From an uncultured Allomuricauda sp. (lineage in GTDB: Bacteria > Bacteroidota > Bacteroidia > Flavobacteriales > Flavobacteriaceae), in assembly GCF_947499695.1 (NCBI RefSeq), contig NZ_CANMPQ010000001.1:124001-188000 (forward strand): a stretch of DNA of 64,000 nt, written 5' to 3'. Positions 51,684-62,089 of the stretch are shown here, in pieces. Every line of letters begins with the position of its first letter. Position 1 is the stretch's first letter. The notes under the pieces were generated by a model. The model ran no database searches and was not told where the DNA came from. It saw only the letters and a program-made list of their open reading frames with translations. Position numbers and translations under genes: made by a program.

Positions 51684-52733
51684 GTGAAAAGATTTTTTCC
51701 TTTTTTAAATAAACTTATCCTTTTTGTCAACCTTATTTTTGTTTTGGTTACGGCAATTGCACTACTAGTGCCTTATATTCCCGTTACCTATATGCCAACC
51801 TTATCTACAGTTAGTTTAGTAACACCAATTTTGGCCTGTGTCCATATGGTGTTTGTTTCTTTTTGGTTGCTTAGAAGGAAAAAATTATGGCTTTGGTCGG
51901 CTATGATGTTTATAGCATGGTATGTGATTCTTGGCTCTTTCTATGAATTTTCAAATCAAGTTGAAAATGTAAATGACGTTGAGAAATTATCAATAATGTC
52001 GTTCAATTCTCGACGATTCAATGAGCATCGCCAACTAGATATCGAAAACGTAGACAGTTTAATACTAAACTTCGTAGACCGTAAAAGTCCAGACATCCTT
52101 TGTTTTCAGGAATGCTACTATGAAATGAAGCGAAATAATGCGCTCAGTCAATACCCGTATAAATATATTGACTATGTCTACGGAAAGCCAGCTACCAGAG
52201 TAATACAGGCCATTTATTCGAAATTCCCAATTTTAGCCAAGGACTCCATTTTATTTCCGAACAGCGCAAATAGTGCGGTTTATGCTGATATATTATATAA
52301 AAAGGATACAATAAGAATATATAATGTTCACTTACAATCTTTCAGAATAATTCCGGAAATTGATGCCATTAAAAACCAAAAATCGTCCAAATTATTGGCG
52401 AAATCCAAAGGAGTTATGCTTAAGCAAGATGAGCAGGCGAATTTGATTAGAGCCAGTATGGAGTCGACGAGTCATAAAAAAATTGTTGTCGGGGATTTCA
52501 ACAATACTCAATATTCCAATATTTACAAAACCATTAAAGGAGATTTACAAGACACCTTTTTAGAAAAAGGCAAGGGATTTGGACGAACCTACAACCTTCT
52601 CGGTTTTCCCATGCGAATTGACTACATATTCGCTGATTCTGATTTTGAGGTTATTTCCCATGAAAACTTCGATGTGAAGTTATCAGATCATTACCCGGTC
52701 ATGTCTACTCTGAGACTTAAATCAGATGAGTAG
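51684..52733 (+). CDS. Membrane-anchored endonuclease/exonuclease/phosphatase family protein
   Basis: A 349-residue protein. It starts with GTG, which is chosen because a perfect TAAGGAGG ribosome-binding site (51668-51675) lies 8 bp before it. Three N-terminal membrane segments (residues about 10-32, 40-62 and 70-88) precede a periplasmic EEP (DNase I-like) domain. Catalytic elements are MSFNSRRF, ILCFQECYYEM, VVGDFNNTQYS, RIDYIFAD and LSDHYPVMSTL, so metal and His/Asp sites are intact. The substrate (nucleic acid or phospholipid/phosphoester) is unknown. The 3' end overlaps the convergent DUF6122 gene by 12 bp. Confidence 0.9.
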   Translation: MKRFFPFLNKLILFVNLIFVLVTAIALLVPYIPVTYMPTLSTVSLVTPILACVHMVFVSFWLLRRKKLWLWSAMMFIAWYVILGSFYEFSNQVENVNDVEKLSIMSFNSRRFNEHRQLDIENVDSLILNFVDRKSPDILCFQECYYEMKRNNALSQYPYKYIDYVYGKPATRVIQAIYSKFPILAKDSILFPNSANSAVYADILYKKDTIRIYNVHLQSFRIIPEIDAIKNQKSSKLLAKSKGVMLKQDEQANLIRASMESTSHKKIVVGDFNNTQYSNIYKTIKGDLQDTFLEKGKGFGRTYNLLGFPMRIDYIFADSDFEVISHENFDVKLSDHYPVMSTLRLKSDE

Positions 52734-53030
52734 ACAGTCTATTGTGTCTGCTATTATATGGATGATTAATCCAAGGCCCAATATCCTTGTCCATCTAAAA
52801 AATGGGAGAATGCAATAAACTGTTATGGCCACGTAGCTATGCAAAGGATGAAAATTTATACTGCAACGATTTGGGTCGAAAATCGGATTTGCCAACAGGT
52901 GGTCTAAATCTATTAGCATTCCAGCCATAAGTATCAAAAACACCTTAAGCCGTCTTTCCTTAAAAAAGATTACTGCGATGAGAATAGGTACTATGATATG
53001 AATTCCATAATGGACTAAAAACCTAAGCAT
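52722..53030 (-). CDS. DUF6122 small membrane protein
   Basis: A 102-residue protein of about four short hydrophobic segments. It carries ILMAGMLIDLDHLL, HPLHSY and LGLIIHIIADTIDC, a set of Asp/His pairs inside membrane helices that recalls metal-dependent membrane hydrolases of the YdjM/LexA-regulated type. I place it in DUF6122; no function is proven. It is the last gene of the parA operon; it overlaps WbqC by 8 bp. Confidence 0.8.
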   Translation of the reverse strand: MLRFLVHYGIHIIVPILIAVIFFKERRLKVFLILMAGMLIDLDHLLANPIFDPNRCSINFHPLHSYVAITVYCILPFFRWTRILGLGLIIHIIADTIDCLLI

Positions 53031-53655
53031 TTAAAAAGTCCAGGGATTGATTTCTTAAGTAGGTAAGTGCATTGGTTCCTTCGTTGAACAAAAGATCAAG
53101 AATACTTAAATTGGGAACAAAACCATGTCGTTCCTCAAAGACTTGAGGGTACGGATTCATATCAATCAATAGTTCTTTCTTGGCTTCTACCAGAAACCGA
53201 GCGTCTTCTTTTTCTGAAAGCTCTCGCTCGTAGGTTTCCGTTTTTTCATCCGGAATTTGAACGCCCAAACAATCTCCAATTACTTTGATGGTTTTCATAT
53301 TGAAATCAAAAAGGGAAGAGCAAGGCTCCTCAAAAATTGGTTTTAAATCATCTTCATAAAACTCAAAAAAAGGGGAAGTTCTATAGGCCGTTTCCAAAGT
53401 TCTCCAATGGATTTTTTGCCAGGGGTAACTATTATCAGGGGCCACAGCATTATACTTTTGCCTTCCTTCTTTTTTACCTAAGTGTCGAATAGGAACGTTT
53501 AGCATATGCTTGCCCTGATCGGTACAGACATAGCATCGGTTTCGGTAAGATTGTTTTTGAAAATTGTCATGCGCCTCCCATAAGACCTCTTTTTGGATGA
53601 GAACCGAAAATGTGGCCACACTTGGAAAATAGGTCGGATGAACAACAGTTTTCAA
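53023..53655 (-). CDS. WbqC-like protein
   Basis: A 210-residue protein of the WbqC family, which is linked to O-antigen or glycan gene clusters but has no firm reaction. The typical opening HPTYFPSVATF, the block RCYVCTDQGKHMLNVPI and WQKIHWRTLETAYRTSPFFEFYEDDL (in part) are present. No ATG exists at the 5' end; TTG at 53655 is the best start, 14 bp after the lepB stop, so coupled translation is likely. Confidence 0.88.
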   Translation of the reverse strand: MKTVVHPTYFPSVATFSVLIQKEVLWEAHDNFQKQSYRNRCYVCTDQGKHMLNVPIRHLGKKEGRQKYNAVAPDNSYPWQKIHWRTLETAYRTSPFFEFYEDDLKPIFEEPCSSLFDFNMKTIKVIGDCLGVQIPDEKTETYERELSEKEDARFLVEAKKELLIDMNPYPQVFEERHGFVPNLSILDLLFNEGTNALTYLRNQSLDFLNA

Positions 53656-53669
53656 CTGAACAGAGGGTA

Positions 53670-55409
53670 TTATGCTTTCTTTTTTCTTCGTTTTCTGACA
53701 AAATCAAAAATAAACCAACCGGCTATCACCATTAAAAAGTACTTAAAGTATGAGACGGGCTCTCCGCCACCTCCAACGGTTGTGAAAATCCTATCCCAGC
53801 GTGGCTTCCAATTAAACAGTCCATCATTAAAGTTATCAAAGCTCATCCACAGGAATACCGGTTTGCCTACAATATGATTGGCTGGGACATAGCCCCAAGC
53901 TCTGCTGTCTTCTGAATGGTCTCTATTGTCACCCATCATCCAGTAGTAATCTTGCTTGAAGGTGTAGGATGAAGCCTCTTGGTCGTTTATGTAGACTTTG
54001 TTGCCAGATACTTTTACATCATTGTATTCGTAATCACGGATGATTTTCTTGTAAAGCGGAATGGTTCTGTAATTGATTTCTACCGTAGTTCCTGCTTTTG
54101 GAATATATATAGGTCCGAAATTATCACTGTTCCAAGGATAGAAATTAGCCTTTTGTGGGAATGAACCACCATACCTTCCTTTGGGTTCCATGGTCTTCAC
54201 CACAGAGTCGATAGCTGGATTGTTGCGCAATTGAGCAACCATCTCATCAGTCATGTTGGCTACTCTGGATCTTGGCTTTTCTTCGGTCAAGGATAATCGT
54301 AACTGACGTATAACTTCAGTAGGAATTCCTTTTTCGCGAGTGGTGAGCTCAATTTTTCCATTGGCGGCCTGTCCGACTCCAACAATGTAAGATGAAAGCG
54401 CATTTACTTGATTCTGATTAATACCAGTTGCAAAATATTTTCTCAGGTAATCAGAGGCATCGACTTCTTCTAAAAGTCTGCTAGATACGCCTTTTTTAGA
54501 GTATATTATGTAGTCGTACATGACTTTGGCGCGATCAGAAAGTGTCAGCTTTTTACCGTTAATATGGACAAAACCGTCAATGACGGCCAACGAATCTCCA
54601 GGTGTTCCAACGCATCTTTTTACATAGTTGGATTTTTTATCAATCGGTTTTTTTACAGCTTTTTCCGCCTTGAAAAACTGGTATAAGGTGTCAGAAGGAA
54701 GGCTAAAAACGACAATATCATTCTTTTTGATTTCCTGGAAGCCAGGCAATCTCATATAGGGCAACTGCAATTTATTCTTCCATGAAATTTTATAAGTTTC
54801 AGGTTCAACATCGGCAATGTAGGACCTCTTTTTGATTCCTGGCAGGGTATCGTGAACCATCGGTGCGGCCAAAGTGGTCATGGGTATCCTTGCACCATAA
54901 TGAAACTTACTCACAAAAAGAAAATCACCAATACGGAGTGTTCTTTCCAATGAACCGGTGGGAATCACGTATGGTTGAATAAAGTACGTATGCACAAAGG
55001 TTGCAGCTACAATGGCAAATACGATAGAATTTACCCATTCACCTAACCCTGTTCTAGGTTTCAGATCCCTGTCTTCAATATATTTTACGTCTTCCGCATA
55101 ATTTATATAATAAATGTAAAAGCCGAGGGTAAGAATAACAGCCCAAGTATCAACAAGCTTGTTTTTTCCAAAACTTCGTATCGTTTCAACCCAAACCACA
55201 GGAAACATCAACAAATTGATTATGGGAATAAATAGCAACAACACCCACCACCATGGACGGTTGATAATTTTCATTAAAACCACACCATTATAAATTGGGA
55301 TTGCGGCTTCCCAAGCTTTTCTACCAGCTTTTACGTAAAGTTTCCAGGTTCCTAGGAAGTGAATTACCTGTATGATCAAGATAAAAATGATCCACTGTGT
55401 ACCGTTCAT
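53670..55409 (-). CDS. lepB: Signal peptidase I, long form
   Basis: Cleaves signal peptides of exported proteins in the inner membrane. At 579 residues it is far longer than E. coli LepB (324). An extra N-terminal region of about 115 residues contains several membrane segments (DUF5684-like). The catalytic Ser153 lies in VIPTGSLERTL and the general base Lys264 in NYVKRCVGTPGDS. The box MGDNRDHSEDSRAWGYV closes the site, with a large insertion between. A final membrane segment and a basic tail (RKRRKKKA) end the chain. It follows dapB by 48 bp in the parA series. Confidence 0.95.
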   Translation of the reverse strand: MNGTQWIIFILIIQVIHFLGTWKLYVKAGRKAWEAAIPIYNGVVLMKIINRPWWWVLLLFIPIINLLMFPVVWVETIRSFGKNKLVDTWAVILTLGFYIYYINYAEDVKYIEDRDLKPRTGLGEWVNSIVFAIVAATFVHTYFIQPYVIPTGSLERTLRIGDFLFVSKFHYGARIPMTTLAAPMVHDTLPGIKKRSYIADVEPETYKISWKNKLQLPYMRLPGFQEIKKNDIVVFSLPSDTLYQFFKAEKAVKKPIDKKSNYVKRCVGTPGDSLAVIDGFVHINGKKLTLSDRAKVMYDYIIYSKKGVSSRLLEEVDASDYLRKYFATGINQNQVNALSSYIVGVGQAANGKIELTTREKGIPTEVIRQLRLSLTEEKPRSRVANMTDEMVAQLRNNPAIDSVVKTMEPKGRYGGSFPQKANFYPWNSDNFGPIYIPKAGTTVEINYRTIPLYKKIIRDYEYNDVKVSGNKVYINDQEASSYTFKQDYYWMMGDNRDHSEDSRAWGYVPANHIVGKPVFLWMSFDNFNDGLFNWKPRWDRIFTTVGGGGEPVSYFKYFLMVIAGWFIFDFVRKRRKKKA

Positions 55410-55457
55410 ATCGAAGTTTATTTTTTAGACTGAAAGTCTATGGTATTGTTACGTTTT

Positions 55458-56159
55458 TTAGTTTAGGTTTAACACATCTTTCATTGAAAAAATCCCAGCT
55501 TTTCCTTTGATCCACTCCGCAGCAATTACGGCACCTAGTGCAAAACCCTCCCGATTATGGGCAGTGTGCTTTATTTCTAGGGCATCCACCGCGCTTTGAT
55601 AGTTAATGGCGTGCGTTCCTGGAACCGTACCTTCGCGCTTGGATGTTATTGGAATGGTGGTTGCTCCATCTTCATCCAATTTCCAATTAGCATAAGCGGT
55701 GTTTGCTATGATACCGTCTGCTAAGGTTATGGCTGTTCCACTAGGTGCGTCCAGTTTTTGTGTATGATGTATTTCTTCCATAGAAACCTTGTATTGGTCT
55801 ATGGAGGACATCATTTTGGCCAAATAAGAATTCAACTCAAAAAATATATTGACACCCAAACTGAAATTCGAGGCATAAATAAATGCTCCATTTTTCGCAT
55901 TGCAAACATCCAATGCTTCATCAAACCTTTCAAGCCACCCAGTAGTTCCAGAAATCACGGGGACATTATGCTCAAAACAGGTTGTTATGTTATTGAAAGC
56001 GGCATCTGGAGTACTAAAATCTATGGCGACATCCATATTAGAATAATCTACATCTGTAGCGCCAACATCGACCTTGGAAACAATAGTATGATCTCTTTGC
56101 AGTGCTATTTGCTCTATCATTTTACCCATTTTACCATAGCCGAACAAACCGATCTTCAT
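55458..56159 (-). CDS. dapB: 4-Hydroxy-tetrahydrodipicolinate reductase
   Basis: Reduces the cyclic intermediate of the lysine/diaminopimelate pathway with NAD(P)H. The 233-residue protein starts GLFGYGKMGKMIE (nucleotide-binding glycine motif). It has VISGTTGW, NFSLGVNIFFEL and the catalytic EIHHTQKLDAPSGTA with His-His and Lys. It lies between DUF5683 and lepB in the minus-strand series, 3 bp after DUF5683. Confidence 0.97.
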   Translation of the reverse strand: MKIGLFGYGKMGKMIEQIALQRDHTIVSKVDVGATDVDYSNMDVAIDFSTPDAAFNNITTCFEHNVPVISGTTGWLERFDEALDVCNAKNGAFIYASNFSLGVNIFFELNSYLAKMMSSIDQYKVSMEEIHHTQKLDAPSGTAITLADGIIANTAYANWKLDEDGATTIPITSKREGTVPGTHAINYQSAVDALEIKHTAHNREGFALGAVIAAEWIKGKAGIFSMKDVLNLN

Positions 56160-56162
56160 AAG

Positions 56163-56810
56163 CTAGAATTTAACGACCAATGCCATTCCATAGTTTGGAT
56201 TATTGGTCAGTGGATTAAGGTCTAAATATGGTTTAAAATCTATGGAAAGATTGTCATCCACGTTATATTGTTTGAGATGGGCATCAACATTTGCATCAAT
56301 AATATTGAATGCGTAGAGAGCAATGGTAATCAATAATGCCAAATCACGGTCTCTTTGCCTTGCTTCTTGTGCATCTTGAAGGGCTTCCAAAGAAATATCC
56401 GGACCACTGCCATCACCATTTAAATCAAAAAACTCATCATCACTGAAACCTGCCCTTCGTCTTTTAAAAGCATCCCTGGCCTTATTATATTGAGTATTGT
56501 TGATGGAATATACATAAATACCTGTACCAATAGCTCCCCACACTATGGGTGCTTTCCAATACCTTTTATTATAGATTTGACCCAGACCTGGAAGTATGGC
56601 CGAATAAAACGCTGCCTTGCTCGGTGCTAAAGGATTGATTCTTTTTTTCTGGTAGGTAACCTCGTCAATAGTAATGCCTTCACCTTCAAGATCTAGGGCA
56701 AGTGAATCAATTTCCTGTGGATGCTGTTTTTCACCCTCTTCCTTTTCTTGGGAGAAAGTGAAACTAAACGAAAGCAGAAAAGCGCAAACAAAAAGGAGGT
56801 TCTTAATCAC
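56163..56810 (-). CDS. DUF5683 membrane-associated protein
   Basis: A 215-residue exported protein with signal LLFVCAFLLSFSFTFSQ. The conserved part is PSKAAFYSAILPGLGQIYNKRYWKAP (in part) followed by a hydrophobic stretch, and ALYAFNIIDANVDAHL, which is the DUF5683 pattern. The start is GTG, overlapping the last codons of parB by 8 bp. Located between parB and dapB, as in other Flavobacteriia. The function is unknown; two hydrophobic segments suggest a membrane location. Confidence 0.88.
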   Translation of the reverse strand: MIKNLLFVCAFLLSFSFTFSQEKEEGEKQHPQEIDSLALDLEGEGITIDEVTYQKKRINPLAPSKAAFYSAILPGLGQIYNKRYWKAPIVWGAIGTGIYVYSINNTQYNKARDAFKRRRAGFSDDEFFDLNGDGSGPDISLEALQDAQEARQRDRDLALLITIALYAFNIIDANVDAHLKQYNVDDNLSIDFKPYLDLNPLTNNPNYGMALVVKF

Positions 56811-57714
56811 CTGTCAATAATTTTCTTAATCGCTGGAATTCCTCTTTGGAGTGGAAAGGAATTACGATTTTTCCTTTTCCGTTTTGTGAGGTAGAGATGT
56901 CAACTTGAGTTGATAGACGCTTTTTTAAAGCATCCAACCCTTTAGAGATAAAATTGGGCACTTCTTTTTCAGCATCCTGTTTTTTAACCGAAGGAGTCCC
57001 ATTCTTTCCATCTTTATAAGTTTTGACCAATCGCTCTGTTTCTCTAACAGAAAGTCCATCGGAAACCACTTTTTCATAGATGTTGATTTGATCCTTTTTC
57101 TTTTCGATGTTTATTAGGGCTCGGCCGTGGCCCATTGTTACAAATCCATCACGCATCCCAGTTTGGATGATTGGATGTAATTTCAACAATCGCAGGTAAT
57201 TGGTAATTGTAGATCGCTTTTTACCAACACGATCACTCAGTTTTTCTTGTGTGACCTGAATCTCATCTATAAGACGTTGGTAAGAGAGGGCTATTTCAAT
57301 AGGATCAAGATCTTGACGTTGAATATTTTCAACCAATGCCATTTCCAATGATTCTTGATCATTGGCAATTCTTATATATGCAGGAATAGTCTTAAGTCCA
57401 ACCAATTTTGAAGCTCTAAACCTTCTTTCCCCTGATACAAGCTGAAACTTGTTGAAATCTAGTTTTCTTACCGTAATCGGCTGGATGATTCCAAGCTCTT
57501 TTATAGAACTTGCCAATTCTTTAAGCGCTTCGTCATTAAAGTTAGAGCGAGGCTGAAAAGGATTTACTTCTATGGATTCAATATCCAATTCAACGACATT
57601 ACCAATGACCTGGTCCGCATTTTTATCCGATACTGATTGAATATCATTTTCGGGATCTTTTAATAGAGCGGACAGACCTCTTCCCAAAGCCTGTTTTTTG
57701 GTTGCTTTCGCCAT
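56803..57714 (-). CDS. parB: Chromosome-partitioning protein ParB
   Basis: CTP-dependent DNA clamp that loads at parS and recruits SMC. The 303-residue protein has the opening RGLSALLKD, the box NPFQPRSNFNDEALKELA, the CTP-binding motif SGERRFRAS and the helix-turn-helix EKLSDRVGKKRSTITNYLRLL. The C-terminal dimerisation part is present. The start follows the parA stop directly (TAAATG). No parS site (TGTTTCACGTGAAACA-like) is seen in the window. Confidence 0.97.
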   Translation of the reverse strand: MAKATKKQALGRGLSALLKDPENDIQSVSDKNADQVIGNVVELDIESIEVNPFQPRSNFNDEALKELASSIKELGIIQPITVRKLDFNKFQLVSGERRFRASKLVGLKTIPAYIRIANDQESLEMALVENIQRQDLDPIEIALSYQRLIDEIQVTQEKLSDRVGKKRSTITNYLRLLKLHPIIQTGMRDGFVTMGHGRALINIEKKKDQINIYEKVVSDGLSVRETERLVKTYKDGKNGTPSVKKQDAEKEVPNFISKGLDALKKRLSTQVDISTSQNGKGKIVIPFHSKEEFQRLRKLLTGD

Positions 57715-58488
57715 TTAAACTTTCTCCTTATTTTTCTTCAATACTTCATTGGCCAGGTTCAAATAATTGGTAGCTCCTTTGCTACTTGCATCATATTTGA
57801 TGATACTTTCGCCATAGCTTGGTGCTTCACTTAGCCTAACATTTCTTTGGATTATGGTGTCAAAAACCATATCTGCAAAGTGTTTTTTAACTTCTTCCAC
57901 AACTTGGTTGGAAAGACGTAATCTTGAATCATACATTGTCAGCAACATACCTTCAATGTCTAAATCATTATTATGTATTTTCTGAACACTCTTAATAGTG
58001 TTCAATAGTTTTCCCAATCCTTCCAATGCAAAATATTCACATTGAATAGGTATCATGACGGAATCCGCTGCTGTAAGGGCGTTCAATGTCAATAACCCTA
58101 AGGATGGAGCGCAATCAATTAGAATATAATCATAGCGATCACCAAGACCTTTGAGTGCTTCCTTCAACATATATTCTCTGTTATCCTTGTCAACCAACTC
58201 AATCTCAATGGCTACTAGGTCAATATGAGCTGGAATCAAATCAACATTGGGAGAATCGGTCGGTATGATAACCTCATCAACAGTTTTGGTATGTTCCAAT
58301 AACTGGTACGTACCATGTTCAACACTATCCACATCAATGCCCAAACCGGATGTGGCATTGGCCTGAGGGTCGGCATCAATCAACAACACCTTTTTTTCCA
58401 GTACACCAAGAGAGGCAGCTAGGTTCACTGTAGTTGTTGTCTTACCTACACCACCCTTCTGATTCGCAATAGCAATTATCTTGCCCAT
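57715..58488 (-). CDS. parA: Chromosome-partitioning ATPase ParA/Soj
   Basis: A 257-residue deviant-Walker ATPase that drives origin segregation with ParB. The Walker A box is KGGVGKTTTTVNLA at residues 11-24, with the ParA-specific Lys. LIDADPQANATSGLG and DCAPSLGLLTLNAL are the other motifs. It is the first gene of a seven-gene minus-strand series ending at DUF6122. The upstream 58489-58623 gap should contain its promoter, but no good consensus was found there. Confidence 0.97.
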   Translation of the reverse strand: MGKIIAIANQKGGVGKTTTTVNLAASLGVLEKKVLLIDADPQANATSGLGIDVDSVEHGTYQLLEHTKTVDEVIIPTDSPNVDLIPAHIDLVAIEIELVDKDNREYMLKEALKGLGDRYDYILIDCAPSLGLLTLNALTAADSVMIPIQCEYFALEGLGKLLNTIKSVQKIHNNDLDIEGMLLTMYDSRLRLSNQVVEEVKKHFADMVFDTIIQRNVRLSEAPSYGESIIKYDASSKGATNYLNLANEVLKKNKEKV

Positions 58489-58623
58489 TTCATAGTAAGT
58501 TAGGTGCTAAAAATACGATTATTTAAGACGTTAAAAAATGTATTTTGTTAACACTAGGTGAATAACACACCCAATGCACGTTAAAGAAAGTTAAAGTTAT
58601 AATTCTAAGGGTTTTAAGGGACT

Positions 58624-60702
58624 TCAGTCCATCAAAATCTTTAAAATTTCAATGGCTGCTTGGCTTATTTTAGTTCCCGGGCCGAAGACTGCTACAGCGC
58701 CGTGGTCGAGCAGGTACTTATAATCTTGCTTTGGGATTACACCTCCTACAATGACAAGAATATCTTCCCTTCCGTAGCTTTTCAGTTCTTTGACGACCTC
58801 AGGGACCAGTGTTTTGTGTCCTCCCGCCAATGATGAAATACCCAAAACATGCACATCGTTTTCCACAGCTTGCTTGGCCACTTCTGAAGGTGTTTGGAAG
58901 AGTGGACCGATATCTACATCAAAGCCCAGGTCGGCATAGCCAGTAGCAACAACTTTTGCTCCTCTATCATGGCCATCCTGTCCCATTTTTGCAATCATGA
59001 TTCGTGGTCGTCTTCCTTCTTGAACCGCAAAATCATCAGCCATTTTTTTGGCCCTTTCAAAACTCTCGTCTTTTTTGATTTCTTTGGAATACACTCCTGT
59101 AAATGATTGAATTTTTGCTTGATACCTTCCAAAGGCACTTTCCATAGCATCACTAATCTCACCCAAGGTGGCTCTTAGTTTAGCTGCGTCAACAGCTAAA
59201 GCTAACAAATTTTCACGGTCAGCACCGATTTGTAATGCCTTTTTGGATGCTGTTATGATCCTGTTCAAGGCCTGTTGAACCGCATCTTCATCTCTAGCGG
59301 ACTTAAGCTGTTTTAACTGAGCAATTTGCTGTTTACGGACTTTATCATTGTCTACTTCAAGGATTTGAAGCTCATCTTCGTCATTCAAAACATACTTATT
59401 CACACCAACAATAGTATCTTGACCACTGTCGATTCTAGCTTGTTTTTTGGCTGCGGCTTCCTCAATACGCATTTTGGGAATACCAGCCTCAATGGCTTTG
59501 GTCATTCCGCCTAGTTTTTCAACTTCCTGAATCAAATCCCAGGCTTCTTCAGCAATTTCTTTGGTACGTTTTTCTACTTCATGACTGCCGGCCCAAGGGT
59601 CAACCGTTTTGGTAATATGGGTTTCTTGCTGTAGATAAATTTGTGTATTCCTCGCAATTCTGGCTGAAAAATCTGTTGGTAACGCAATAGCTTCATCCAA
59701 AGCATTGGTATGTAAACTTTGTGTTCCTCCGAATGCAGCTGCCATCGCCTCGATTGTGGTTCTTGCCACATTGTTGAATGGGTCTTGCTCGGTCAAACTC
59801 CAGCCACTGGTCTGACTATGCGTACGTAGCATTAGCGATTTTTCATTTTTCGGATTGAACTCCTGAACCAATTTGGCCCATAGTATTCGACCAGCTCGCA
59901 TTTTCGCAATTTCAGTAAAGTGGTTCATTCCAATTCCCCAGAAAAAGGAGAGACGAGGTGCAAAATCATCAATCTTTAGTCCTGCTTTTATACCTGTTCT
60001 TATATATTCAATACCATCGGCAAGCGTATATGCAAGTTCTATGGCTGCTGGGGCACCCGCTTCGTGCATATGATATCCAGAAATACTGATACTGTTAAAT
60101 TTTGGCATGTATTTACTCGTAAACTCAAAAATATCAGCCACGAGTTGCATGGAAGGAGGAGGAGGGTAGATATACGTATTTCGAACCATGAACTCCTTAA
60201 GAATATCGTTCTGGATTGTTCCGGAAAGCTGTTCCATGGAAACTCCTTGCTCTTGGGCAGCGACTATATAGAAAGCCATAATTGGAAGAACAGCTCCGTT
60301 CATGGTCATGGAAACGGACATTTTATCCAACGGAATGCCGTCGAAAAGAACTTTCATGTCCTCAACAGAATCAATGGCAACACCAGCCTTTCCAACATCT
60401 CCTACTACTCTATTGTTATCGCTATCATATCCACGGTGTGTGGGTAGGTCAAAAGCGACTGAAAGCCCTTTTTGACCTGCTTCTAGATTTCTTCTGTAAA
60501 AGGCATTACTTTCCTCTGCCGTAGAAAAGCCAGCATATTGTCTAATAGTCCACGGACGACGAACGTACATGGTGGAGTATGGACCACGGAGAAAAGGAGG
60601 GATACCAGCTGCAAAGTTGGAATATCCACTTGTTGTACCTTTTGCATTGTGCGGTTCGGTAGCAGCGGATAACTCAAGATGTTGAAGATTTTTTCTACTC
60701 AT
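58624..60702 (-). CDS. Methylmalonyl-CoA mutase, large (B12-binding) subunit
   Basis: Adenosylcobalamin-dependent isomerisation of (R)-methylmalonyl-CoA and succinyl-CoA. The 692-residue subunit has the TIM-barrel substrate domain with [34 protein letters not shown] and [15 protein letters not shown], and a C-terminal cobalamin domain with [15 protein letters not shown] (DxHxxG) and [10 protein letters not shown]. It overlaps the small subunit gene by 8 bp. Confidence 0.97.
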   Translation of the reverse strand: MSRKNLQHLELSAATEPHNAKGTTSGYSNFAAGIPPFLRGPYSTMYVRRPWTIRQYAGFSTAEESNAFYRRNLEAGQKGLSVAFDLPTHRGYDSDNNRVVGDVGKAGVAIDSVEDMKVLFDGIPLDKMSVSMTMNGAVLPIMAFYIVAAQEQGVSMEQLSGTIQNDILKEFMVRNTYIYPPPPSMQLVADIFEFTSKYMPKFNSISISGYHMHEAGAPAAIELAYTLADGIEYIRTGIKAGLKIDDFAPRLSFFWGIGMNHFTEIAKMRAGRILWAKLVQEFNPKNEKSLMLRTHSQTSGWSLTEQDPFNNVARTTIEAMAAAFGGTQSLHTNALDEAIALPTDFSARIARNTQIYLQQETHITKTVDPWAGSHEVEKRTKEIAEEAWDLIQEVEKLGGMTKAIEAGIPKMRIEEAAAKKQARIDSGQDTIVGVNKYVLNDEDELQILEVDNDKVRKQQIAQLKQLKSARDEDAVQQALNRIITASKKALQIGADRENLLALAVDAAKLRATLGEISDAMESAFGRYQAKIQSFTGVYSKEIKKDESFERAKKMADDFAVQEGRRPRIMIAKMGQDGHDRGAKVVATGYADLGFDVDIGPLFQTPSEVAKQAVENDVHVLGISSLAGGHKTLVPEVVKELKSYGREDILVIVGGVIPKQDYKYLLDHGAVAVFGPGTKISQAAIEILKILMD

Positions 60703-62089
60703 CGTCCAGCCTTTTTTGTTCCAATTCTTCTGAGAGGCGCCTTTCTATTATGGGGACCAGTATAGTTTTTCTAGGTTTGATTTTCACAAAAGGATATAAC
60801 TCAACATCAGCTTTCATTTTATCTGATGCATTTTGATATTTGTTGGTGCCCACCGCTGTTATTTCACCTGAATCAAAAAGTTGCTGTTCTTTGGAAGCAC
60901 TCTCTTTTATTTTTCGTTGTATGGTGCCTTTTTTCAATTCTGACAAGAATCCACCTGAATTTTCAATTTGCTTGAAAAGATCTAATGCCTTTTGTGCTAA
61001 CTGTTGTGTTAGGGATTCAATATAGTAAGCACCTTCAGACAATTTTGAGGCTTGGGCCAAATAACTTTCCTCTTTTAACAACAACAATTGGTTTCTAGCA
61101 ATACGGTCTGCAAACTCATTATCTTTATGATAAACAGCATCGTATGGCATATTACAAATGGTATCGGCTCCTCCTAAAATAGCAGACATACATTCGGATG
61201 TAGTTCGAAGCATGTTCACGTTGTAATCGTATAAGGTTTTGTTGCGCTTGGATGGAGTGGCCAAAATATGGCAATCGGCGTTAAAGCCATGGGCAGGAGC
61301 AATCGTATTCCATAGCCAACGTAACGCCCTCAGTTTTGCTATTTCAAAGAAATAATTGCTGCCGACCGATACTTTGAAAGTGATGGGAAATTCCCTTTTG
61401 GTGTGCTCAGAATTAGTATTAAAATGGTTGAGATATTCGTTGGCATGGGCAAGACCATAGGCCAATTGCTGAACCATATTGGCACCAGCATTTTGATACA
61501 GCGATAAATCAGCACTAAATGTTGAGGCCCATTTTTGGTTTTCAGTTGCACTATAGATTTCTTCTAAAATTGTGTGGTCTTCTTCCAAATTGTGAAACCA
61601 GTTTCCCGTCCTTGCCAGATTGCCAATAATATCAATGTTGAGGTGAGCTGTGGTATTTTGTTCTTCTAAAAATGTAAGTAGCTCTTTGATGGACTCAGCT
61701 GCTAAAAATTGAAAATTAAAATGCAGTGTAGTGGACTTCAAATCAATATTTGCAAGCAATGTTTTTACATCCAACTTTTTATCGGGTACGGTGAACACGA
61801 GACTTTCTGCACCTCTATTAGGCGAGTCGATTGCTTTTTTGTTGGCTAGTTTTGCATCACCAGCATATATTGATTGTCCAATTTTCCAATTATGTTTTTC
61901 AGGAAGATAGAACGTTTTTAATTCACCCAAGTCTTCGGCATGATAGAAAGGTTTTACATTGATTCCTTCTAAAGATTCCCAAATAAGGGTCTCATTGTAA
62001 TCTGCTCCCTTTAAATCAAATTGAATTTTTTGTTTCCACTGTTTTGCAGAAACACCCGGAAATTCATCAAACAGCTCGACCTTACTCAT
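60695..62089 (-). CDS. Methylmalonyl-CoA mutase, small subunit
   Basis: The 464-residue non-catalytic partner of the mutase. It resembles the TIM-barrel part of the large subunit but lacks the C-terminal B12 domain. Family traits are [30 protein letters not shown] (in part), [15 protein letters not shown] and [27 protein letters not shown] (in part). It starts inside the end of the preceding DivIC/FtsB-like gene by 8 bp and runs into the large subunit. Confidence 0.96.
   Translation of the reverse strand: MSKVELFDEFPGVSAKQWKQKIQFDLKGADYNETLIWESLEGINVKPFYHAEDLGELKTFYLPEKHNWKIGQSIYAGDAKLANKKAIDSPNRGAESLVFTVPDKKLDVKTLLANIDLKSTTLHFNFQFLAAESIKELLTFLEEQNTTAHLNIDIIGNLARTGNWFHNLEEDHTILEEIYSATENQKWASTFSADLSLYQNAGANMVQQLAYGLAHANEYLNHFNTNSEHTKREFPITFKVSVGSNYFFEIAKLRALRWLWNTIAPAHGFNADCHILATPSKRNKTLYDYNVNMLRTTSECMSAILGGADTICNMPYDAVYHKDNEFADRIARNQLLLLKEESYLAQASKLSEGAYYIESLTQQLAQKALDLFKQIENSGGFLSELKKGTIQRKIKESASKEQQLFDSGEITAVGTNKYQNASDKMKADVELYPFVKIKPRKTILVPIIERRLSEELEQKRLDDE

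Noticed and set aside
57715..58623. A parS site near parAB
   Set aside because: No sequence close to the TGTTTCACGTGAAACA consensus was seen in the region or elsewhere in the window by eye.
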